A stretch of 64,000 bases of DNA from Asterella californica. Its lineage: Eukaryota > Streptophyta > Marchantiopsida > Marchantiales > Aytoniaceae. Shown here piece by piece: positions 56,320 to 64,000 of this stretch (positions are counted from its first letter, which is position 1; each line of letters opens with the position of its first letter). Made by a program: the position numbers and the translations under genes. The notes below the pieces were generated by a model. That model was not told the origin of the DNA and did not search any database. It worked only from the letters and a program-made list of their open reading frames with translations. Location: assembly GCA_036924285.1 (NCBI GenBank), contig JAYKYS010000010.1, positions 2,294,001 through 2,358,000 of the forward strand. Direction: 5' to 3'.

Positions 56320-56960
56320 ATTTTTTACACTTGTTGTCAACTGAATATAAAGAGAACAGGGGGTACGGATGACGTTATATGCAAAAGAAGATGATGCATC
56401 GACATCATGTCTTGATATCAAGAACGCCCAAGGAGCATTGGGTAGGAGAGCATCATAATACATGTCTGATCTTTCAACGCTTGATTGGGATCTCGCGTCC
56501 ATGATGTTGTGTCTCTGACATGAATAGGTCAACCTCCGACAAGTATTACGAACGAGGTAAGCTTATAATCCATCCACTATATGAGTCATAGTTTCGGATA
56601 TATAAAGTCCTTTCAGATCTCTCGTAACTGTTGACTTTGTAGGTTCGCTAACACATCGTGCAATGGTGGAGTTTCTTGGCAAGCTATCACGCATGCAAAG
56701 ATGCATTTTATGCGAGCTAGGGAGAACTATAGGTTAGAGATATTCAATTCAGTTATAAACAAGTTTGTGAGAAAGAAGATTCACTTCCCTCGGATTCATG
56801 AGGCTTGTCTTGTGGCATACGCTATGGATTGGAATGAGAACATCATTCGTGAGTTTGTAAAAATATTCTAATGTCGATCACAACACACTTCAGTGTGTCA
56901 TCAGACAGCTACTACGAGTGCTGTCTCCGTGGACCGTGGCTTGAAAGACATCATCGAGGG
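56320..56960 (+). pseudogene. Second fragment of the 5.3-7.7 kb transposase family
   Basis: Aligns with about 7105-7750: GTTGTCAACTGAAT at the start, ACAAGTATTACGA near 56538 (7316 in copy 1), then FNSVINKFVRKKIHF and YAMDWNENIIREFV as translated text near 56750-56860 (FNSVICKFATKRIHF and MDWNENIV in copy 1). The sites of difference are mostly compatible with a protein that was once selected. GAACGAG|GTAAGC near 56555 and ...TTTGTAG|GTTCGC near 56640 could bound an intron, which copy 1 also appears to have. Only the C-terminal part is present. Confidence 0.55.
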
Positions 56961-57311
56961 AGATATTACTTGGTGAGCGGACTCCTCAAGAATGGTAAGT
57001 AGATGCACCAATTCATGCAGATATTGATATTTACTACGTCAAACTACAATGGTTGCGGTTGAGCTTCCTCTAACTTGTGTTTCTCATCTTTCATCAGATC
57101 TCATCGACTGACAACGAGCACCAAGTTGCCATTGCTTTAGTGTGCATTTGATGTTTGTCGGCTAGATTCACTACTTAGGCTCTCGATAGACTCCATATAC
57201 AACATACTAATTCAACATGTTTAGAAAACTCCTTCAAAACTCTATCAATGAGTGATTTACTCCAAACATCTTGCATGACATCAATATGAGATACATACAT
57301 GTCCATAAAAT

Positions 57312-57362
57312 GTCTGCTGTTAACTATTGGGTCGTTGGTTCGAATCCAGCCTAGAGAGACCA
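57312..57362 (+). repeat. tRNA 3'-half-like sequence (Asn GTT-like)
   Basis: CTGCTGTTAACT (anticodon-loop-like with GTT) is followed by GGTCGTTGGTTCGAATCCAGCC, a textbook T-arm and B box. The 5' half (D-arm) is not found upstream, so it is a truncated tRNA or tRNA-derived fragment. The wording is close to organellar-type tRNA-Asn, which may point to an organelle insertion (inference). Confidence 0.5.
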
Positions 57363-57369
57363 AATCATC

Positions 57370-59300
57370 AAAAAAAAGTAAGACCGAAAAAATGTTATGT
57401 AGAACTCGGATGGTCTATATGCATTGCATCACCTGTTAGAACTCGACGGTTCTTGATGACATGTCTATTGTGGCTCGAGCTCACTAGCACACTGATTAAA
57501 TGTCAAACTGACTCCGGAAGAGATAAGATAAGATATCAGCACCCCAAAGCCAAGAATCTATGTCCAACCTAGAACCACTGACCAAAAGCAACTTCAAATC
57601 GATATTGCCCAAAAGCGATAGAAGAAGTCGAATGAGGAGCATAAACGATAGCAACAACTTAGAGATGAAGAAAAAGGAGACCTATGGAACAACCGCATCC
57701 ATAGCAAAAGCCATTAAAGAGATAGCGAGATCAGTAGCAGTTCCCAAAGTTTCTTCTCTCATTCACGTCAAGTCACGCACTACTGAAGCGTGGTCCTCGA
57801 CCAAGAATGAACCCAAACCGTCACCAAATGCAGCTACACGATGATCATATGAGAGCAGGTCTTTTAGTCAAAGCCAATGCAGAAAAAACTAGTCTTTTAG
57901 CCACATCTTAGGAATGAATCGAAGATCGTCAGCCAAAAAACATGAGCATTAAAAGCTCAATATCTCCAAAATGCAAACCAAAATGCGAGTCAAAACAGAA
58001 TCCACCAGCCAAGACTCCCACCACAACGGCAGCCCACCACCACCTTCGAGCCCATCACAACTCATGACTCGAGCCCACCGCACCTCCTCAAACTCCCACC
58101 ACAACCCAAACTCACCACCAGAGAGACAAGATCACAAGCAGCGATAACTGAAGAACGCGCGTGGCAACAAAAAATCCTAGACTACATACTCTCTGGCCGG
58201 GAAGTTCGCTACGAATCTTCTCAACATTCATTACCTTGACTGGAGGGGAATGCAATTTCAGCAACCCCTCCTCTTTATACTAGCACCTGTGATTTAAAAT
58301 CTAACAATAAAAGTATAGGTGCCAAGTGGTTTAGTACCTGTTAGTAAGTTGTTTACTAGCCTCCATCAAAGAAAGAAAATGAAAGAAGGACGCATTTAGT
58401 TCTTTTAACTGCTATCGACGTATCAACAGTTTCATAAACTCAGTGGTTCACATGAGTTCGTACAGTACAAGGTGCTGAGTTAGTTCGTGTCTGATCGTAC
58501 ATGTTTAGTTTGTCTAGAATTTTGAACGATATCTTCATGCAGTTAAAAAAATGGTTGTTAGACAATGGAGCTTTAATAGCAGAAATGGAGGACTAAAAGC
58601 AAACTAGAGCAATAAAGCAGAAGTTCAAAGGATGAAGTCAAGAGCTCTTGTCAACTGGAAGTGAAAATCATGCCCCCAGTAGCAAAGTCGCAGTTAGACA
58701 CAAGCAGAAAGCTTCTGACTGCAAGGGATATTTCACATCGGCGGCTGAAAGCCCCACAGCGGAAAAAAGAAAAAAAAAGAAAAAAGAAAAAAGGGATATT
58801 TCACACCAAACAATCAAAATGAGACAATCATATCCAAATGATATGTTCTCATGATTGAGGCAATAGAGTGCATATGTGTATGTGTTTTCGTGATCTTCTT
58901 ATATATAAAAGAAGATAATGTGAAAGAGGAAGTGATAGCTCTCAAGTGTTATAAGTAAAAGTAAATATTTCCAGAAGATTATTTTCAAAGACATTCACCT
59001 TTAGTGATTGGAGAGCAAAAAGTACTGATAAACTAAGAGTAGAAGAATGTTGCCAGTCAATCGAATCAACAAGAAAAGTAGACTTTTTCAGCTCACCTAA
59101 TAATTTCAAGTATGTTTTGTGAAAGACCTGCCTAATATATTCAAGCACGGGGTTTCGTGTATGCAAGTCCCAAATACAAGGGAGGAACATTCCAAACAGA
59201 ATGAGCAATCATCTATACGCAGGCAGTATATAAAGAGTACAAATATTTCCCTGTTCGAGTTGATTTTCGATGCAGTTACCGGATCTCTGTGTGTGTACAT
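57370..59300. other. No gene seen
   Basis: Short ORFs without domains. There is a purine-rich run (AAAAAAGAAAAAAAAAGAAA type) at 58760-58800. Confidence 0.4.
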
Positions 59301-59317
59301 AATTCTATCGTCGAGGA

Positions 59318-59352
59318 AGTGGAGAGAGAGAGTGAGAGAGAGGGAGAGAGCC
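59318..59352. repeat. GA-rich microsatellite
   Basis: Interrupted GAGAGA run; a CT run follows at 59712-59732 and another GA run at 60274-60300, in the upstream region of the TPD1-like gene. Confidence 0.8.
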
Positions 59353-60569
59353 TTACTATATCGGCGCTGAACAGCTAGCTGACAGAAACGGACCATGTGG
59401 GGGTAACTTTAGGACAGAAGTAAATGTCAGTGGAGTCTCTCTCGCTCTCGCAGCAGCGCCTGGCTTTTGTCTCTGGTTTCAGATTTGTCTCACTCGCCAT
59501 CTCTTTGGCATGTCTGAGCGAATGTCTGAGCCGTCATGGCTGGATAAAGGTGTATGTATGTGGTCGTCATTCCCAACCCCGTAGGTGATTCTCCATCCAC
59601 ATATCCGTCCACCGAGACAGTAGAAGTAGTACATTCGGTACCCGCTGACTGCGGCGCCGATGCGCTGCGGACATAAATTCTACCGAGTCTCCCCACCCGT
59701 GTGCTCGATTCTCTTCTCTCTCTCTCTCTTTCATGTCATTTACCTGAAATTTGTACACTATGTGTAACATACTTCTTTCCCACTAATCACACTTCAACCG
59801 CGTTTCTCAGCCTCTAACCTAGACTATCATTTGGACACGTGACTGTGACGGCCGCCACAATCCATTTAAAGCCATAGACTCAAATTGGCGGTCGCCAGGA
59901 TTGGTCGCCTCTTGCATCCGTAGCGAGAAATTCACCGGCTGCAGCCGGGAAGTCTCGCCATGCATATGGCGAGGCACATGCTCCACGTGGCTTGCCCACT
60001 TCGGGAGGAGCTCGCGGGGGAGAATCGTGGTATGGGTATGGATTGTACGTCTTTCCTCTTCGCTGGATCAATTATCCAACGGCTGGGTTGTTATTAGAGA
60101 GAAACCCGAGGGGGTTAATTTCAGGGGCGGCGGTTAGCTCTTTGCGGCTCCATCGGATCGTGCTGTAGTGTGGCTAACAACCGACCAAGCGAGCGAGCCA
60201 AGTGAGTGAACCGGGGTAGGGTTGTGAAACCGTTGGAGCCCGACGAGAGTGGAATCCCGCGGAACTGGACTGACCAAAGAGAGCAGAGAGAGAGAGAGGA
60301 GAGTGAGGGATCGGGGGAGCGGTTTAGGGAATTCGCCGCCCGCCCCACGATGAGTTGAGGCAGGCAGGGGATCCGGCGTCTACTGTAGAGGCTACAGTAG
60401 GATTGGATCAGACGAGAAATGGTGGCGATCAATCGAGTGCGTTCACTGAGGTTTAGGAAAGGGAGAGAGAGGCGGGGAAAGCCGAAAAAGACAAATAATA
60501 AGTGGCACAGCACCGGTAATGGCTTGGTGTAGCGGGATGCTGCTGTGGGGACTTGGCGGCGTTGCATGC

Positions 60570-60577
60570 TATAAAAG
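60570..60577 (+). promoter_or_regulatory. Candidate TATA box of TPD1-like gene
   Basis: TATAAAAG lies in a locally GC-rich context about 1.14 kb before the start codon. A purine-rich leader with GAGCT repeats (60850-60890) follows. A good splice-donor sequence (AGGTAAGT) begins at its end, so a 5' UTR intron is possible but unproven. Confidence 0.35.
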
Positions 60578-61713
60578 GTAAGTGTGGGAAAGCAGAGCTT
60601 TGTCGTGAACTGGAGTGAACGTGGACTTGTGCAAGGTCAGAGGGCGAGCGAGAGCCGTGAAGGGGGAGAGAGCGAGAGTTCATCCGTAAGTTGGTCAAGA
60701 ATTTCGCCTCTCGAGCTGCTGCTGGGGCATACAGTTGTAATTCACGGTAACGTTGGAAACTGTTGAGTAGCGGAGTTGGGTGGGGGCGCAATACAGCAGG
60801 TGGCGGGGATAGTGAGAAAGAGAGTAGACGTAAGATGAGAGTGAGATGAGCTGAGTGTTTGCTGAGAGCTGAGCTGAGCTGAGCTTCCCATACTTTGGTG
60901 ACGAATGGTTGAAGTACTTGTGAGTCGTGTTAGAAAATTTGAGTGATTGAGTTAGAGTAGGAGGAAGGAAAGCTGAACTGTCCGTGATTCCGTCTGGCGC
61001 TGTTTCGTGTAGAGCTTGCATGCTACTCGGAGCTGGGACATGGCAAGTTAGACATGAGTTAGAAATGTATGCTGCATTTGAGAAATTTGAGCAGGTTGGC
61101 TGAGCTATCTAGAGCTCTTTTCAGAACTAAGACAACATTCTGCGAAGTCTTCGTGAGCGGTGAGTGTGAAGATTTTTCGTCTTATTATCGTTCCTGGAAG
61201 TCAAGGAGAGTGACGGATTGGCTGATATAGAGTTTCTCAACTGATGCCCCGGATAAGTCTTTAGGAGTGAAGAGTTGAGGTGACTACGGTGAGGGCTGCG
61301 AGGCTTTATAAGTCAAGGAGTGTAATGCGGGACGTGCGGGGGACTTATGATCGTCCTTGGGAGTGAAGTGAGCGGAGCTGGGGCAGGAAGTTTAATGCTA
61401 GTTCAGAACAGCAAGACCGTCCAGGCCAGGCCACGAAATATGTTCTCGGAAAGAAGCTCTACTATCTGCTCGATCTTCCACGCCCCCGTAATGTGATTCT
61501 ACTCACGAGTACGGCCTAGAGGATTCCTGCATTCGTTGTCACCAGTCTCTTCGGTTCATACGACGCTTGCTAGGAAGTGCAGAATTATTATCACGCACGC
61601 CTTCACTGCATCTCATTGTTTCCACGTCCCTGACGGTGCTGGTCTGGCCAGTTATCTAGTTGGTAGCGCGAGAGGCAGTCAATTTACCCCCTTTCTTTGA
61701 AGGTCTAGCAGCC

Positions 61714-62361
61714 ATGTGGACCGCGCTTTCCTTTCCAACAAAGTCCATTGTAATGGGCCTGGTGCTCCTTATCCTCTCCCATTCACCCGAGCTATCGTCC
61801 GCCGCGCCTCATGATTTCTTCAGGCTCCGGGGGTTCTCGGCTGCGGAATTCAGGCTTAGTCTTGGTTTCAGGAGTCGCAGCAGCAGCAAGGTCAGCGAGC
61901 ATGAGCTCTGGTCGAGCTCGGTCTGGAGCGGAAAGCACGAGCAATCCGCGGGTCAGAACGAGTCGACTTCTGCTGCATCATCATCATTATCAGCTGTGAC
62001 CCACAATGCCAAGGCCGTTCGCAGCGTCAGAAAGCTACTCTTTGGAGCTCTGAGTTGTGCACCGCAGGATTTGAGTCTAACGCAAGGCCCCGTGAGTTCC
62101 ACCAGTGGCATCCCAACTTTCAACGTGCAGATCGTGAACTTGTGCGGAGCATGCGCCATGGCGGACATTCACGTAGCCTGCGGAAACTGGGCATCAGCAA
62201 CGCCTGTCGATCCCTTCGTTTTCACACGCCTTGGCTACAACGACTGCCTAGTGAACAATGGGCAGCCTCTGAGCAGTCAGGGCAGCGTGTCTTTCCAGTA
62301 CTCCAATTCAGCCATGTACCCGATGAGTATAGCCACGGCCACCAACGAGTGCTCTCGATGA
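61714..62361 (+). CDS. TPD1: TPD1-like secreted cysteine-rich peptide
   Basis: A 215-residue single-exon protein of the TPD1 family, whose founding member is a small secreted ligand of the EMS1/EXS receptor kinase in Arabidopsis anthers. An N-terminal signal peptide is visible (hydrophobic MGLVLLILSHS, cleavage probably after SSA). A Ser-rich, Arg-containing linker of about 80 residues follows, then the family domain with six Cys: SCAPQD, NLCGAC, IHVACGNW, YNDCLVN and TNEC. GIPTFNVQIVN, DPFVFTRLGYNDCLVNNGQP and VSFQYSNS are family words. ATG 61714 is chosen because it begins the signal peptide; the frame is open further up to 61660 only with a non-ATG codon. The gene is more GC-rich than the element-filled sequence to its left and shows no defects. 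A role in reproductive cell fate is inferred from the family. Confidence 0.9.
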   Translation: MWTALSFPTKSIVMGLVLLILSHSPELSSAAPHDFFRLRGFSAAEFRLSLGFRSRSSSKVSEHELWSSSVWSGKHEQSAGQNESTSAASSSLSAVTHNAKAVRSVRKLLFGALSCAPQDLSLTQGPVSSTSGIPTFNVQIVNLCGACAMADIHVACGNWASATPVDPFVFTRLGYNDCLVNNGQPLSSQGSVSFQYSNSAMYPMSIATATNECSR

Positions 62362-62649
62362 TGAGTAAATGATCACGAACGATCGATCACTGATGATCTC
62401 GTCTGCCGTGTCCCCTCCACCTCAGGTCAAATTCTTTGACTGCATTCTAGATCTAGACCGACAAGTACAGTCGCTAGAGTCTCGGTTCGCATCCGTGTAT
62501 GTTTTTGTAGTACTGTCTGAACGCCAGACGATTGAGTGAGTCCAGATGATGATAAGAGCGTCGTACAGCGAGGGGAACGTAAATTCTGAAAACTCACGGG
62601 AACGAGACAAGATTGGGATGAACATGTTCATCAGAAAGTATAGTTTGTG

Positions 62650-62655
62650 AATAAA
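62650..62655 (+). terminator. Candidate poly(A) signal of TPD1-like gene
   Basis: AATAAA lies about 290 bases after the stop codon. Another AATAAA lies near 62841. Confidence 0.4.
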
Positions 62656-62659
62656 TATC

Positions 62660-64000
62660 AAATTTTGACGGTAGGAACGTACGCTCCGACGAGAGCCACA
62701 CGTACCGCATCTACAGATGCAGAACCCACCAGCAGGTGGTAGTTCAGGCGTAGAGTAGAATTCGGCGATCCTGGAGACTGGAAACCCAGATTTTCTTTAG
62801 TGCTGTGAAATCCAGCATGTGGTCAGATGGAAATGAGAAATAAAACATCAGTAGGCTTATTACGGTCAAGGATGTGTATTAGAACGATTGCTTAATTGTG
62901 TCGATCTGCCTTCTTTCCTTGATCAAGTTAATCTCCGGGGGCCGTTTTAGCTGGAAAGTATTTCATAGTTTGGACCTTGCACATGTATGGAACCTCTACC
63001 GAGAGGATTCTTACTGGGGTACGTCCCTGGAAGGTTTGTTTAGCCTCCACGAAAGAATCGCCTTGATCCCAGGAAGGCCGTGATGGGATATTGTAGCTTC
63101 GCTGATGTATTACGTAGTAGAGTTGGTGACTGGAGAGCTGGGGCTGTGGTCCAGTGTGTATGCACTATCGAGTGTCTGCCGGCAGGAGGGCAGGTGTAGA
63201 AAGTTAGGAAGGGTGAAACTGGGGTCGGAGATCATGGAGAACTCAGAAAGACTAGGCAGAGAATGTCATGGTATTTTCCTTTCCGTCCGCTGCAGTTATA
63301 TTGATAAAGTCTTCGGTTTGAAGATATGGACATGCCCACGAGACTAGGTAGGATTTCGGTGTATAGGTGAGAATCGTGAGTAGGGGCACTCAGTAGAAAG
63401 AATCCGGGTGGAGGCTCGAGGGCTGATGGACCAGTGCAGGACGCTTGCACATGACGTTGAAAGTCGGGTTGAACCAAGACGGCCTGCGAGAGTGGCCGAC
63501 AAACAGTTTTGCCTTGTTGGTCTACTGTGCTGCGTGGTGTGCACCTCAACGATGTTCGATCCATTGTACAGCACTCCTTTGTGTCTTCCCTTCCACCCCT
63601 CCTTCGCAGCAATGATGATCTCATGGTCAGACGGGGTAAAGCTGCACAGAAAACCCTTTTGTTCTTTATAGCTCCGTGCCAGTGGTTTTGAGTACACGGC
63701 GGAGGTGTTCCACCGACGGACACGGACAAGCTTGGAATTCTCGCGTCGTCTACAGTCACGGTGCTAAGATTGTAGATTTCTTCCTGATGTTATGTTTGAG
63801 GGCTTCGTCTCGGGGACAATCAAGCGCTGTTTATAGTCATTAATAAGCACACCCGCGAGCTCTTGCGAAGCTTTTGTGCTTCCCTACGCGTTAGGACAGG
63901 ATTGCCACGATAGGGTAGGAAATAACTGGAAGCGCCAAGTTTCGGTTTGTGGATCTTTCCAATCATGTCCATTGTACTTCTCAGCGTACATCTTTCTCTC
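62660..64000. other. No gene recognised
   Basis: Overlapping open frames on both strands (up to 175 codons, 63232-63759 minus) have no domain and mutually shadow each other. It may be part of a neighbouring transcript or spacer. Confidence 0.4.

Noticed and set aside
60121..60567. 148-codon minus-strand ORF upstream of the TPD1-like gene
   Set aside because: Low-complexity Ser/Arg/Leu-rich translation of a GA-rich leader region; no domain.
63232..63759. 175-codon minus-strand ORF at the right end
   Set aside because: Overlaps open frames in other phases, with no recognised domain or start context.

Overview
The window reads as nuclear DNA of a land plant. The evidence is a gene for a TPD1-type secreted cysteine-rich peptide at the right end, Ty3/Gypsy LTR retrotransposons (two with Athila/Tat-like features), and long AT-rich stretches without genes. 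Bacterial operon signals are absent. The species cannot be named from sequence alone; an early-diverging land plant would fit but this is only a guess. Only one gene looks intact and host-like (TPD1-like, 61.7-62.4 kb). Nearly everything else is mobile-element sequence in different states of decay.

Left third (1-26 kb). Three diverged copies of one unusual element lie on the + strand, near 0-1.34 kb, 14.33-15.61 kb and 23.48-24.93 kb. Each encodes a Cys-rich ORF A followed by ORF B, a Rep-type HUH endonuclease with an HLH (HUH) motif, a Y-x-x-K motif and a C-terminal CPxC knuckle. In two of the copies ORF B starts in the +1 frame relative to ORF A at the same conserved point. No helicase is seen, which argues against Helitrons. 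The layout resembles Rep-encoding eukaryotic transposons of the Replitron type. Copy 3 is the best preserved (only in-frame stops) and copy 2 the most decayed. Perfect palindromes lie downstream of copies 1 and 2. Between the copies are a decayed intron-containing transposase gene (5.3-7.7 kb), a palindromic minisatellite (8.1-8.45 kb), several tandem duplications, tRNA-like Pol III box remnants and a complete Mutator-type MITE with a 9-bp target duplication (18.13-18.45 kb).

Middle (27-52.8 kb). One three-level nest of LTR retrotransposons. Element C (+, 27077-52777, TSD GTTGG) is oldest and heavily decayed. Element A (-, 27279-42897, TSD CCGT) inserted into the 5' LTR of C. Element B (+, 34669-41770, TSD GACC) inserted into the gag gene of A. 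LTR divergence fits this order: the C LTRs differ strongly, the A and B LTR pairs by a few percent. B and C share an FxDDFxVY-type reverse transcriptase, and B has a tRNA-Asp-like primer site. A has a different polymerase type (FLDDIPMKG). All three are non-functional because of stops, frameshifts or deletions.

Right part (52.8-64 kb). A loose fragment of a C-like element (53.8-54.2 kb), a dispersed repeat shared with 17.7 kb, a second fragment of the 5.3-7.7 kb transposase family (56.3-57.0 kb) and a tRNA 3'-half-like sequence are followed by the more GC-rich TPD1-like locus with a candidate TATA box and poly(A) signal. The last 1.3 kb shows no gene.
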